Below, piece by piece: positions 41,614 to 56,482 of a DNA stretch of 64,000 nucleotides. Origin of the DNA: Diphasiastrum complanatum (lineage: Eukaryota > Streptophyta > Lycopodiopsida > Lycopodiales > Lycopodiaceae); assembly GCA_029204225.1 (NCBI GenBank), contig MU832043.1, positions 1 through 64,000 on the forward strand. Reading direction: 5' to 3'. The notes beneath the pieces are model-generated. The model saw only the letters and a program-made list of their open reading frames with translations. It was not told the origin of the DNA and did not search any database. How positions within the stretch are numbered: position 1 is the first letter of the stretch; each line of letters begins with the position of its first letter. Both the position numbers and the translations under genes were made by a program.

Positions 41614-42862
41614 AGTATGGCAAAAAGGACATCTACCTTGTCTATTGCCCCTAGCAACCAAGATTTCTTCCTTTGTAATGAAACAAGCATCACCACCAAA
41701 CTTTACCATGTATCCTTTCTCTATCATTTGACCAACACTTAGCAAATTCTTTGAAAGTGAAGGAATGTAAAGAACACCATCAATTCTTGTTTTCCTATTA
41801 GTAGAGAGACAAATAGGAATTGAACCAATACCTTTAATCACACACTCACCACCATTGGCCATGTGTATCACTTTCTTGGCTCCATCGTAGGTGACCAAAG
41901 AAGTAAAGAACTCCTTGTGACTAGTCATGTGTGAACTAGCTCCACTATCAATCCACCATGAATCTTTGTCACCTTCACTTGATATTGGACTTGAAGAGCA
42001 CATCGAAAGAGAATCACCACCACCTAGATCCTCATGATTAGTAGTAAAGTTGATTTTGCTTGCTACCTTCATCTCTTTGCTTCTTCAAACATTCATTAGC
42101 AAAATGCCCTTTGATTTCACAATAAAAGCATTTCAGCTTAGACTTATCTTTCTTTTAACCAAAATAAGAAGTCTCACCTTGATCTTGCCCTTTAGACCAC
42201 TTGCCTTTGCCTTTGCCCTTGAACTTGCCTTTGATGAACATAGCCTCCTCTTCATATTAAGATGCCGATGTAGAACCACCTCCTCTTGATTGAAGCCTAT
42301 ACTCCTCATTCACCAAGATCTCTTGCAAATCCGCAATACTTGGCAAATACTTTTGAATAGCAAAACTCTGAACAAGATTAGCATGATCGTCCAACAAGCC
42401 ATTAAGTATTACTTGAACAAGTTCTACCTCCTTAATGCTTTCATCAATACATGCTAACTCATCATTGAATGCTTTAACCCTCAAAACAAAAGCATGAGTA
42501 CTCTCTTCCTTCTTTGGCAAACTTTGAAAGATTTGCCTCCTAAGAGTAAGAACTCTTGATGTATACTTGGATTCATAAAGCTTCTTCAAAGCTTCTCAAG
42601 CCTCCAAAGATGATGTGCACTTATCATTTTCCTTGAGAAGTTCATTGGTAGCATTCATCTTAATCATGTGTAGAGCTTTCTTTGCTCTCTTGTCATACCT
42701 CATTTGATCTAGAGGTACTTGAGGCCTCTCCTCCACACCTTCAACAATCTCCATCAACTCATTCATCTCCAATAAGGACTCCATCCTCACCTTCCAAGTA
42801 GAATAGTTGATTGAGGTAAGCCTATCATTGCCTTCCAGCATGAATCCACCACTTGTAGCCAT
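41614..42862 (-). mobile_element. Ty1/copia fragment, gag to protease (copy B)
   Basis: Gag starts at ATG 42862 (LEGNDRLTSINYSTWKVRME) and continues at 42589-42257 (UBN2 type), with frameshifts. A knuckle remnant is followed at 42072-41596 by the protease start WWIDSGASSHMTSHKEFF and GVLYIPSLSKNLLSVGQM. The pre-integrase region is entered (CPFCHTS) and then cut at the junction with the plus-strand copia at 41613. Same family and orientation as 1-1010, but better preserved and still attached to its leader, primer site and LTR. Confidence 0.92.
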
Positions 42863-43450
42863 GTTGTAATGACCTGATCTTCTTCTTTCAACCTGTTACA
42901 ATGCACGAAGCACTCTCTTGAATTTCAACAAATGAACTCAAGAAGAAATCACAAAGATATGGAACCTCTCAAATCTCTTCTAGCACTTCTTACTAGAAAA
43001 TCAACACATAGAATAGTGAAATCTTGATCAAACTATGATCTATCCTCAATCTAATGATTCTTGCCACTTCCTAAGATTGAAACACACTCAAATGAATTTC
43101 AGTAACCTCACAAACTAGAGATCCAATCAAAATTAGGGTTTTGACAAAATCACAAAAAATTGAATATCTCAAATTCTACATGCAATTTCTAGAAACTTGA
43201 TATATCTTCTTGCAGACTCCAATGAGACCTTCCTAATGCACCAGAAATCATCTAAATACAGTAAGCCAAGTGCGAAATCGAAGTTGATCAAGTATATAGC
43301 CCTATATTGAGTTTTGACCTACAAAAGATCAATTCTACACATGCAAAAATGCTGATTTTTTAGTAGAAAATATTCTAGCATGCTCTAGCATTGGTGACTC
43401 CTCCAAATCCTTGCTAAAGATGGCTGATCCTTTCATAACCTGAAACACAA
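42863..43450 (-). other. Leader of copia copy B
   Basis: No coding frame. It lies between the primer site and gag of the minus-strand element; its gag-proximal part resembles 1015-1200. Confidence 0.6.
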
Positions 43451-43463
43451 GAGCTCTGTACCA
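43451..43463 (-). promoter_or_regulatory. Copia primer-binding site, variant
   Basis: On the minus strand TGGTACAGAGCTC, one base shorter than the usual TGGTATCAGAGC. It directly follows the CA end of the LTR. Confidence 0.7.
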
Positions 43464-44116
43464 TGTGAAGGATTTCAGATCATTCAAGATCCAATCCATG
43501 TCCCTGATCTTTGGTTACAATAAGGAGCAAACTAACAATCCTGCCAATGTAGAAAAATCAGCATCTACATACAAAATGAGATGCAAACTCTAAGAGATAC
43601 TAATCAAACATGAACTGAAACATAAAATATGTTTTATATCCATACAATTATAGTACCCTAATGTATTTCACATGTGTGGAACCAAAAATAACAAAATATG
43701 AGCATTCTACACACAAGATTGCAAGATATCATCATGAGAGTGCACCAATGAGTAGTAGAACCCAAAGAGAACCATGTATAATGATGAAATGAGAGAGAGA
43801 AGAGAGAAGATGTGTCTCTCCACGAGTTACATCCTTTTATAGAGTGTCCAAACCCTATTTGGCCACTTGGCTTTCCCTCCAAAATGTAAACCCTACTATT
43901 TTTGGGTCTAGATTCAATTCACCCAAAGTTCAAATTTGAATCTCTCTCAAAATAGACTACCAACTTTACCACACTTTCAAAAAGTGTTTATTAAATGTAT
44001 TTTAAACTAATATAACTTCAAAAAGTCTATCTCTAAGTCTAAAATGAGTTTTGGCATCTTATTGACAATTTACCAAAATATGACTAACTAGACTAAACTA
44101 GTTGAAATCTCTCACA
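43464..44116 (-). mobile_element. 5' LTR of copia copy B
   Basis: About 653 bases. On the plus strand it runs from TGTGAAGG to CTCTCACA, giving TGTGA/TCACA inverted termini. The inner end abuts the primer site. The first 281 bases or so match 4972-5252 at about 95% by eye. A GA-rich block lies at about 43789-43808. Confidence 0.75.
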
Positions 44117-44223
44117 CCACATACCCTACCATCATCCTCATAGACACTAGTGAGGGTATAGATAGAGATATAGCCAACCCCACCTGCCCATGCATTGAAT
44201 CCACATGGAAGCACTCTAACCTG

Positions 44224-44349
44224 CTGTATCGTTCATTTGTGCATTTGTCTGAATCATTTAATTTGAACAATCTACTGCTAATTGTGGCGCTTCTGATCCT
44301 ACACCCATCTCGCTCATCAGCTTCTGCTCGTTCCCATTGATTTCCGACA
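44224..44349 (+). mobile_element. End of the 5' LTR of the 44494 copia element
   Basis: 126 bases that recur without gaps at 48234-48359 with 14 differences (about 89% identical, counted by eye), and more loosely at the end of 24178-24595. It ends CCGACA, directly before the primer site. The left part of the LTR is missing. Confidence 0.85.
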
Positions 44350-44360
44350 TGGTATCAGAG
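44350..44360 (+). promoter_or_regulatory. Copia primer-binding site
   Basis: TGGTATCAGAG, matching the methionine-tRNA primer site, directly after the LTR end. Confidence 0.85.
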
Positions 44361-44493
44361 TGGGCTCTGTTCAGTAGTCTGTATTTCTAATGCGGATTAT
44401 CAAGTCTTGTCTTTATCAAGACATCGTTCTAGCAAGCGTGCAGCCAACGTATTCTGAAATCGTTGTTTCTACCAACGATCTCACTCAACTAGA

Positions 44494-46213
44494 ATGGATT
44501 CATCTTCTAGTCCTTCTCTTATCAACAGACTCGATGGGAGCAACTACCATCTTTGGAAATTCAAAATGAAGCTCATACTACTAGCCAAGGAACCGTGGGA
44601 CATCGTTGATGGCATAAAAGTAAAGCCTGAAGGTGATGCAGCTACTATCACCAAATGGAGACTGAAAAGATGGCAAGGCTTTTGCCATGATCACTCTCAA
44701 TATCAAAGACAATCAAATCAGTCACATACGTGCTACTCATGCTACTAAGGATGCATGGGACATCATAGCAACCCTCTACGATATCAGGGACGTCACCTCC
44801 AAACTCCATTTGAGGAAGAAATTCTTCACCCTGAGAATGTCTGAAGCAGTAAGTGTTTCAAGCCACATCAACAATTTCTCAAAACTTATGGAGCATATGA
44901 CTGCAAGATCACCCTTTCAAGAGTGGTTTCATTACTTCAACATGAAGAGACCAGAAGATCTGCAACCTCCTCAGGAACAGGGTCGGATTCTCAAGCTCTA
45001 TATTCCAAAGATCAGAAGTTCAGATCCAAAAAGAAGAGCAATATGCAGTCAGGATCGAATTTTGACTCAAGCCCGAATTTTGGCTCAAGGTCAAATTCAA
45101 ATTCTTCATCTTTCGTAGAAACTATTCTATAGATACTAGACAACAGAATTTTGAAATTCAACAATGAGAAAATAAGCAGTCCCAACAACAAGCACATAGT
45201 GCTTCAACCAGTTTTTTGACCCAGCAACAAAAGGAAGATGAAGCAGCCTTCATGACCAAGGTCATAGACCAATATGATATCGATTCTTAGTATCTCAATT
45301 CTGAAGCATCTCAACCATGACTCACCATGAAGACTGGTTCAAAGATTATAAATCTTTCACCCACTCTCGAGTTGTGCAACTTGGAGACAACTCATCACAT
45401 TTGATTCATGGTCAAGGACCAGTCAGAATCAAATTTCAAAAAGGTGAAGTCAAGTTGTTGTCCAACGTTCTCCATGTTTCAAATCTGACCAAGAATCTGC
45501 TCTCAGTTAGCAGAATCACTGATTCAGGTCGGAGGGTCGAATTTGATACAAATGGATGCACCATCCTTGATAAATCCCGAAAAGTTTTAGCTTTCGGGAG
45601 AAGAAGTGACAATCTCTACAAATTCAGCCACTATTATTCTTCCTGTTGAAAATTAAGCTCACAATTTCCTCCTTGGTGATATTATTTCTATTTCAAGATT
45701 CTTCCTGCACATTCTTTTTCTTGATCAATGATCTAGGATCATATGCAACCTCTTTTGGGTTCTATGTCTGCTCATCTGATACTTGCAGGAATTATAAAGT
45801 TTTTCATTTTATTATTTTGCAAAATTACTCTCATTCTGTGTGCAGAACAATGCTTGGTAAAATGCACAATATTTACGGTCAATAATTTAGCATCGTTGAC
45901 GCGGACGAGGACGTCGCTGAAACGTTCCACTTCTGGATTTGTATTTTTATACAATCAAGGCCCAATCTCTTGGAACAGCCGAAAGCAGACCTCAGTAGCA
46001 TTATCATCAACCGAATCAAAGTACATTGCTGCCATGAATGCTACAAAGGAGAAAATTTGGCTAAGGCACCTGCTAGCGAAAATCGACCTTGCACAGTCAC
46101 ATCCAACGACCGTCTTTTGTGACAACCAAAGCACCATAGCTCTCTCTCTCTCTCAATCCAAGGTTTCATTTTCAAAGCAAAAGTGCGCCAATGCTGCTCA
46201 CCTCGTGTCATGA
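44494..46213 (+). mobile_element. Decayed Ty1/copia: gag, protease, then RNase H
   Basis: Gag opens at ATG 44494 (LINRLDGSNYHLWKFKMKLI) and continues after frameshifts with RKKFFTLRMSEAVSVSSHIN and an Asn/Ser/Phe-rich repeat. Protease follows from about 45290, then MTHHEDWFKDYKSFTHSR (45317-45370) and LSNVLHVSNLTKNLLSVSR. After about 45650 the sequence jumps to the copia RNase H region: STSGFVFLYNQGPISWNSRK (45921-45980), SSTESKYIAAM and FCDNQSTIALS. Integrase and RT are deleted. Closest relative: 21870-24177. Its 3' LTR is at 48234, beyond a nested insertion. Confidence 0.9.
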
Positions 46214-47317
46214 TCCATCTCCTAGAACAGTGTATCTGGAGGAATCGATTTGTCGAACGTCAGCAATTTGTCGTCACAAAGTGCGACGTGGCTCCTGAGT
46301 CAAGAACTATGTCTTAAACATCGGCTGTGGATGTTGCACATATAGCAGTGCACAAATAAGCAGTAGGACTTCTCCTAGTTCAGTCTTCAGCCATCTTTGA
46401 GGATTCGGGCTCCTCCACATATGATGTGTTGTTCGTGCATTCCCTTTCTTGTGACAATGTATGCAATCAATCTTTGGATTCAGCCAACATTTATCCACTA
46501 TGTGGCCGTCACGTCTGCATCTGTCGCATGTCTTCTTGTCGTTCCCTTGCTGTCTGTGCCTCCCTTTTGATCTACCTTCTTGAGTTACCTGCTTATGCTG
46601 GTTCTAATATGATCTCCTTGTCGACTCCCTCAGGTTGAGCCTTCTTTTTTGCTGGTCTCTATTGCTATAGGGAGCTTGATCAGATTTGTTCTTGTCGTCG
46701 TAGTGCTCTCTAGCTTCGACTTCTTCCTTGATGTCGATGACTGCCTTGTCGAGGTCATTATAGGATCTTTAGCCAGCAATGTCTGGGTTGTCTGGAACGA
46801 TCGTGGTAAGGAGCACAACAAGTAACTGAGCTGCTTCTCTTGTGAGATTGCATGTTCTGCTCTGACGTTGTGTAGCGATATGAACATATTCTTCATCTTC
46901 CTGATGAAGTTGGTGAGCTCTTTGCCATCCCATCTTAGATAGGTAAGATGATCTTCTAGATGCATTATCTGATTTTGTGACTTGGTCTGAAATCTGATGA
47001 TGAGTGTATCCCACATCTCTCTAGCATTAGAGATTGATGCGGGGTCAAGGGTAATGTTGTCTTTGATGGAAGAGAGATGATTGCTACTGCTCTATCATTC
47101 TTCTCTTTCCATTCTCGAAGTTCTTTGCCTATGTTGGCTGGCATCTCTTTGGTGCCATCTACCCACGGCCATAACGCTTCTCCTCTTAGGATTAGCGATG
47201 TCTTTACTTTTCAAGCAAGAAAGTTTGATCCGTCTGCTTCAAGTACCGTGCATATTTTTGATGGGATGTTGTGTATGGAGGCCATAGTCTTAGTGACGAG
47301 GCTTTGATTGAGCCTCT
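46214..47317 (-). mobile_element. Nested minus-strand copia: gag fragment
   Basis: Coding toward lower coordinates: WDTLIIRFQTKSQNQIMHLE and WDGKELTNFIRKMKNMF (47016-46630) form a UBN2-type gag. A zinc-knuckle-like CIHCHKKGNARTTHH with CWLNPKID lies near 46440-46500. Frameshifts split the N-terminus (47040-47300). No protease or pol was found. It interrupts the plus-strand element at 44494-48359. Confidence 0.8.
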
Positions 47318-47330
47318 GGCTCTGATAACA
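47318..47330 (-). promoter_or_regulatory. Primer-binding site of the nested copia
   Basis: On the minus strand TGTTATCAGAGCC, one base off the usual TGGTATCAGAGCC, next to the LTR end. Confidence 0.75.
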
Positions 47331-47331
47331 T

Positions 47332-48061
47332 TGTTGGCAAACCGTAGGCCGAATAGTCGGGTTGCTCTAATGGAACCCGAGTGTTCCTGATTAGGCGACG
47401 TTTTCGGTTAGAGCTCAGATGGAGCCGATCTGTCAGATAAGGCTATTGCCTCAAGCCGCCATCAATCATCCTTCAAACTGCAGATAGCTTTTGCTAATCT
47501 GACAATGAGTTTATGAAAAATAGCAGACAATGTCTAGTGACAGCGGAAACATATCTATTGAAAAATTAAACAAGCACCACAACATTCAGAGTTTGCACGT
47601 TGAGTAGAGAAGATGCAACTCGTCCACATTAAAACCGAGTGTACATTAGTTCTTTCTTGAGCGATGTTTGTTTCTCAGATCAACACGTCGGCGTGAGAGA
47701 GGTGTTCTCTTCTAGAACTGTCTTACTTCCTTGATACGCACCTCATTGAGTGTTGCGTTCAGGATTCTCTATATCTGTATATTTCTCTATCTCTGATCCA
47801 ATACATATATCATGCTGAATTAGGTTACAAGATTGATTAGCTATAGTTTAAGCTAAGCATTCGTTTGAATACGTTTCTGTTAACGTTGCATGGCGGCGGT
47901 GGATCATGATAGTTTGAAAAAAAACTTCATGCCCGAGTACCTGAGGTATTCGATAGTTCGTTCTGACCCTGACTTGCATATGGATACTCTGAAGTGTCAG
48001 CCTGACCCGAAGTGTCGGCCTTCTGAGTATGTGGCGAAAAAGCCGAAGGTTGGTTGAAACA
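47332..48061 (-). mobile_element. 5' LTR of the nested copia
   Basis: 730 bases with TGTT...AACA inverted termini, bordered by the primer site. TATA-like sequence lies on the minus strand around 47770-47800. Confidence 0.65.
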
Positions 48062-48233
48062 TTATCTTGGGTCATTTTAGACCTAGTGTTTTTATCAAGA
48101 TGCGAAAAACGCGAACTGTGCGACAAACAGTTCAAATATGCAGATTGTGCAAAAACTAGTTAAACTATGCAGCAATCTAAAAGACAAGGAAAAAATACTA
48201 AGGCTTTAAAGTAGAAACTCAATGTTTCTTCAA

Positions 48234-48359
48234 CTGTATTGTTCATTTGCGCATTTGTTTGAAACATTCAATTTGAACAATCTGCTGCTAACTGTGGCGC
48301 TTCCGATCCTACACCCAGCTCGCTCATCAGCTTCCACTCATTCTCACTGATTTCCGACA
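48234..48359 (+). mobile_element. End of the 3' LTR of the 44494 copia element
   Basis: Gap-free repeat of 44224-44349 (112 of 126 bases the same). Here it is followed by cactgcatg rather than a primer site, as expected for a 3' copy. Confidence 0.85.
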
Positions 48360-49143
48360 CACTGCATGTAGGTACCCCTAACCCATAATCGTCAAGACCC
48401 ATGTATAAGCCCATACTAGGATGCAACACACATGCCTATATCGCATGTGGGTGTGACCCCATGGTCCTACTTGACTTTTATCCAGATTAGGCCTGGCCCC
48501 TACATCCAAGACAACTTCTAATGGTCCAAACCCCCATTGGGGCCGTAACAACGACCGTTCAATTGTCGCTTATTTAAGTTCTAACAACTTCGTTAAAATA
48601 TTAGGGCCTATTTACGGTTGAGCTAAATGCATCATGGAGCTTTGTATCCAACCCTTCGCCCCTTGACATGAAATATGAGAACAACGTGGCTAGAAGGTGT
48701 CAACAAGTGAGTTTGAGGCTTGCAAGATGCTCTGGCTGTCAATTGTAGCATGCATTTAGCTTGAACCACCTTACAATTTTATCTCATGCCTTTTGGTAAT
48801 TATCACCCCTTGGAATGACACAAAATTTAATATGGGTGGGCGAGCCAAACTCAAGCACATACACCAACCAACAATTTTACCCCATGGAAAGACTACTAAG
48901 GGCGTTCTCTCACACAGTCATAGGGGATGTGTATCTATAAAAAAACTCAACTTTCATTGGATAGAAAAAAAATAGGAAAGCCAATTTTCCATTTCACATA
49001 AAAGATTGATATCCACCATGTGGCAGATGACTTGATAAAAAAATGATGACATGGCGTAAGTGGAAATGCCAGGGAGTACTTCTCGGCATTTCTACATGTC
49101 CTAGGGCCCCTTTTTTGACGAGCCATTAATATTCAGATTTTCT
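48360..49143. other. Intergenic DNA, no gene
   Basis: Only short frames; no recognised motif. Confidence 0.45.
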
Positions 49144-49347
49144 TAGAGGCTCTTTCCATGTTCACCCCCTCACTCGGGCTGTGCGTCACCTTACATCATC
49201 CTTTCACCTGAGAGAACGGGTTCACCTACTCTCTCCAAATGCTGATCTCGGTGAAATATGCAAACCCTCTCACCCGCTCACCAACCCGTGCTCTTGGTAG
49301 ACGTAACCATGCTCGGGCAAGGGGGTGAGCATGGAAAGGCGCTCTTA
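49144..49347. mobile_element. Foldback/MITE-like inverted repeat
   Basis: Outer arms of about 30 bases face each other: CTTTCCATGTTCACCCCCT near 49153-49171 and the complement of agggggtgagcatggaaag near 49319-49337, one mismatch in this core, with weaker pairing outside and inside. Total span is about 200 bases with no coding capacity. It sits about 510 bases upstream of the RBM39-like start codon. Confidence 0.55.
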
Positions 49348-49855
49348 CTGGGAAAACATCTTTATAACTCATGTAAGATAGAAGAGAGAGAACAAAGGTC
49401 ACCCAAATAAGTTTGTGGCGTGAAATAGTAGGTTTGTGTGTGAAATAAAAGGCGACACACTTAGATGAAAGCGCTGATGAAGGGGATAAGTGTGACTTAG
49501 CGTTATTATTGATCTCTAACCCCTTGGTGGGTAAAAACACCCTAAAAATATCTTTTTCATGTATTATAGACACATAAGTACCTCCTTGGGCAAACATAAT
49601 ATAAATTAGGTCTTACAAGAACAGTGGCTTTTTTCATATTTTGGATCGTCGTTCATTTACAAATTTGGCCAAAGCCCTAATTAGTGTGCATTCCTCAACT
49701 GCTTTAGTTTTTCTCTTCATCCTGACGATCCCCGCCTGGCGGATGAATGAAGGCGATCGAGCAAATGCGAGCTCGATCGAGCAATCCGTGCACTACTTTT
49801 CGTAAGTGACACAAAGCGCAAGTGTGTGTCTGGTTGCTGCCAAATCTGAAGAAGA

Positions 49856-51662
49856 ATGGAGTTCGATGAGTACGAATACTTGGAAAAAATGGTCGAAAAC
49901 CCTGACAGTTCCAAAGATGGCGCTGCCACTGGGAACGAAGAGCAGCAGGTGATTGACAGAGATGGAAGGGATTCCAGAAGGATCTTTAATAGGAGTAAGG
50001 AGCGTGTTCATGGCCGAGATCGTGCTGCCAAAAGAGGCCGGGGAGAGGAGGGGGAGCGACGGGCAAGTGATAGAGGCGAAAAGGGTAAGGTGTCTAGGGT
50101 TTATGTTCATCGTGAAAAACATTCTCGAGAACGGGATAAGGAGAGGGAGCATGAAGGCAGAGCTGAGAGGGGGAGGCGAGATACAGAAAGAGGCGAGAGG
50201 GATGAGAGGGTTCGGCCCATCGAGAAGGATGATAAAGATTCTAGAAGCAGTGATAGGGATGGGACGCGTGAGAAGGAAAGAGAGCGAGGAATAAACCCTA
50301 GGAAGAGCATGGAGTCGGATCGAAACTTTGGAAAAGAGAATGATCATGATAAGGAAAGGGTCCAAGAAAAGGAAGCAAGCGAAGGTAGAGGGACGGACAG
50401 CCGTCTCGAAATAATTCGAGAATACAAGCATCGGTATGTCATATATCGTGAATGAAATAGGCTCTTTTTGACCTAACCCTTGTTTTGATGGTTAGAAGAA
50501 GTAATGATCTTGCTAGCTACATCATAGCTGAAATATTTTTAAATCTTTTAAACAACGTATTTCACATTCTCGATGCTGCATATGTGATTCTAATATAATG
50601 TGTGGAAGTCCAACAATTTGATTCAATGAAACTGTTCTATATGATAATCCAATCGCAATTTCTATGATGTTCTTACCTGAATTAATCTCATTTGGATATC
50701 AAGTGGTAGAACTTTGAAAGTGGACATGATTAAAGTTTGTAGTGCAGAGGTAAACCTGTATATCCAACTTCCAAGTACCGAGCCATCATCAAATAACCAC
50801 AGATCTAGACTGTAGTGTACTCTATCAAGTTTAACTTTTCAGATTTCAACAAGCACCCTCTGCTCCATTTGAAAGATGCAAAATGCAAGCTTCAATTGTT
50901 GAAGGCTCAGAAGCTCCCACTGTTTGGAATTGAGAATTGTTGTAAGCTTAGTTTTATTGAGCAAGAATGTTATTGGTTTACTGGCTACTGAATTGAAACA
51001 AATCACGTGATAGCTTAAAGATTTGGTTTGGCAGATGGATCTGCACATTTGGGTGACTGCAATTTATTTATCGACAACCCAAAACTGATCAGTGATGTAT
51101 GTAAATACAATATTGGAGTATTCTATCAGTACAATATAGTTTGACCTTGTCAGGAATCAGGTGCTTGCTGGCTGATGTTAGTAAATATGTACGGCTGATC
51201 AATGTCATCACTGATGCAATTAGTGCTTGCTCCTATCAATGAGCATGACAAAAGATTAGGTTGAAAAGTTCTGATGTGCTGAAAATCATGCATCGAGCAG
51301 GTCAATCTGCCCACAATTTACTTCTCATCGTTTCTAAGTTTATGTGAACCAAACTGAAAGCAGCTCGTGCCCTTCAAAAATTTGAGACCTGTGTTCATTG
51401 TCAAGAAGGTGTATGAGTTGCATTCAAATTCAAATGCTCATTTCACGATTCTGATTTGTATGCTCATGGGAAAAATTGTATCATTGGAAATGATTACTTG
51501 TGAAAAGTTTTCTCAATTCTGTTTTGGTTTTCCAGTCATCTTTGAAAATAGTTTGTCGTCTGCAGCCATTCAAGGCAAAATAGGGACAAGAAAGAAGAAT
51601 CTGGCCGGACTGAACCTGAGGCTGACCCTGAGAGAGATCAACGAACTGTTTTTGCCTACCAG
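49856..51662 (+). CDS. RBM39/CC1-like splicing factor, N-terminal exons 1-2 only
   Basis: Exon 1 is 49856-50433, exon 2 is 51566-51662; borders are CG|GTATGT, TCTGCAG|C and CAG|GTAGTG, and the phases fit (2 then 1). Together they give 225 residues. The protein opens MEFDEYEYLEKMVENPDSS, as in plant CC1/RBM39-like proteins. About 170 Arg/Glu/Asp/Lys-rich residues with RE and RD dipeptides follow, and exon 2 ends ADPERDQRTVFAYQ, the signature just before RRM1 in this family. Family members act in the nucleus in pre-mRNA splicing through an RS-like N-terminus and RRMs. The first RRM exon should follow, but the next 12.3 kb contains only transposons and microsatellites. Either the gene continues past the window after a giant intron, or it has been disrupted. 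Confidence 0.88.
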
Positions 51663-51708
51663 GTAGTGTGAACATTTACGTTTGCAATTGCAGTGATTCA
51701 TTTACATT

Positions 51709-51777
<69 letters not shown>
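51709..51777. repeat. Compound (TG)n(GA)n microsatellite
   Basis: About 8 TG units run directly into 27 GA units (51724-51777). It starts within 50 bases of the exon 2 donor site and ends where LINE segment A's 3' end begins. Confidence 0.97.
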
Positions 51778-51782
<5 letters not shown>

Positions 51783-53509
51783 TAAACATCTTTTCCATGC
51801 CCTTAGGCGTATAAGACAAACAAAGTACATTAGAAAGATGGAACAAGGATGTATCAATGCCGTCAAGCAAACTAACTAAATCAACTAGCTAACTAAGAAG
51901 AGATTTATGGCTAGGAATATATGGTACGAAGACCATTTACAATCTCAACTGGGCATCTCTTCATTTCTCTAACTTTGATTCCGTATCAAAATTCAAACTC
52001 TTATTACAATAGGTTTACGATTTACAAATTGGATAATACCATCACGATAAATAAGCCGTTTACTAGTTGTTGTAGCTTCCTGTCTTTCCCTTTTTCGTTC
52101 TTGCACCTGGATGACTCGTCCAAGTAGATTTTGGTGCTGTGCAACTTCGATCTCTGCTCTAACACTTTACGACGATGAGACGCTAAAGTGAAGCGTATAA
52201 CATAGGTATCTGGATCTTTCTTAGGTTGCCAAGCAATTTCCATACCTTTGGAGTGGTGCTGAAGGTTATCCTCCAAGAAAATCTTAGCCTCATTAATAGT
52301 GTTTTGGGAATTTGGAATACCTCGAACGCGAACGTTAAGAGCTTTCTGTTCTTGTAGATGGCCTTCAGTGAAAGTCGCTGAGATTAACGAAGATGACGGA
52401 AGAATAGCAGGAGATGAACCTTTGAGTACATCTACCCATGATTGGACAGCCGTGTGATGCTGTTCCACTTGTGCTTCGAGCTGCTGGATCTTAGCTAGGT
52501 AGATTGAGAAGACTCTTTGATTTTGATAGCTGCAACCTCGATTTTGATAGCCTCAACTTCTTTCTTGAGTTCTCCAAAGGACATATCTAGCTTCTGAAGG
52601 TGCGTTTGCATTGCTGAAAACATAGATTTTTGAGAAGCAGGTTTTTCTCGATGGTTGTTAAGGTATTGAAATATTCTTTCTTGATCTGCACGAAGAACAA
52701 AGATCATGAAGGATGTGGGCAAAAGTGCTTTTGGATTATTCCAATGTTTCATGGGTCCCTTTCATACGTCGTTTCAAAATGGGAGGTTCATGTTCGAAAC
52801 AAGAAATTCTTTTAGGGTTTTTTATTTGAAAATGTGTTTTTATGTATTTTTTGGGGTTTAGAGATGTCATAGAAAGACTAGTATCAAGTAGATACATTCA
52901 ATTTTATGAGAATGCTCTAGAGAATGCAATTTCAAGAGGAGAAACTGTGCATGGTCACTTTCCTTAGTCAAAAAAATTGCCCTCTTTTAGCAGTCGTTTT
53001 GAATGTAAGAAATGTGTTTCGAAACAAGCCTTTTCGAATGGGGCGTTTCAAACGTGTTTCTTTGTTCGAAACCCGTTTCGATGAACATTGGGTTATTCGA
53101 ATCTCGATCATTCGGAGACAACAATAGAGCTAAAGTAAGCTCACTATTACCAAGAACATGATTTGATGGGGAGATAGGAGCTGCAACAGGGATAGGAGGT
53201 GTAGGAGTCGAAGAAGCAAGAGTAGATGGCTGAAGCATGGATGGAGCTGTAGAAGGTGTAGAAGGAGAAGGGACGGTGTCAGGGCCACGATTCACAGTAG
53301 TTTTCCCATTAAGCCAGGCGGCCAGACACAACAACTTGTTGGCTAGGTTCGCTAGAGTAGCGATGGAGTAGTCAGAAGTAGCGTTGGCAATCTGTAGATG
53401 TGCTTTCGCTAGGCACGCTAGCTGAGAGAGACCCTTCAATGGTAGCAGGTGCGATGGCAAGTAGGCTCATGGTGGCAGCGAGCAGCATCTGCTAGTTCCC
53501 ATCGCGCGA

Positions 53510-53511
<2 letters not shown>
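51778..53511 (-). mobile_element. LINE segment A: ORF1 and 3' end
   Basis: On the minus strand, directly after a (TC)n tract, lies an open region of about 1.4 kb (53470-52022, in a few pieces). It reads as a LINE ORF1: a Ser/Pro/Thr-rich start (SPSTPSTAPSMLQPSTLASS), a coiled coil (LQKLDMSFGELKKEVEAIKI) and an RNA-binding-like half (ALNVRVRGIPNSQNTINEAK; DTYVIRFTLASHRRKVLEQR; STKIYLDES). ORF2 is missing. After a short gap the element ends with a tail-proximal sequence (complement of 51778-51830) that matches the ends of segments B and C and runs straight into (TC)n. Frameshifts and stops are present; non-functional. Confidence 0.7.

Positions 53512-53577
<66 letters not shown>
53512..53577. 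repeat. (GA)33 tract between LINE segments A and B
   Basis: A 66-base pure run. On the LINE strand it is the TC tail of segment B and abuts the 5' side of segment A. Confidence 0.98.

Positions 53578-56414
<2,837 letters not shown>

Positions 56415-56478
<64 letters not shown>
56415..56478. repeat. (AG)32 tract at the 5' edge of LINE segment C
   Basis: A pure run of about 64 bases. On the LINE strand it lies immediately before the truncation point of segment C. Confidence 0.98.

Positions 56479-56482
<4 letters not shown>

Noticed and set aside
49793..50431. 212-codon minus-strand open frame
   Set aside because: It is the antisense of the Arg/Glu-rich exon 1 of the RBM39-like gene, whose plus-strand reading matches a known family and has proper splice borders.
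51367..51666. 99-codon plus-strand ORF
   Set aside because: The genuine exon (51566-51662) lies in a different frame and carries the family signature; this ORF is its shadow.
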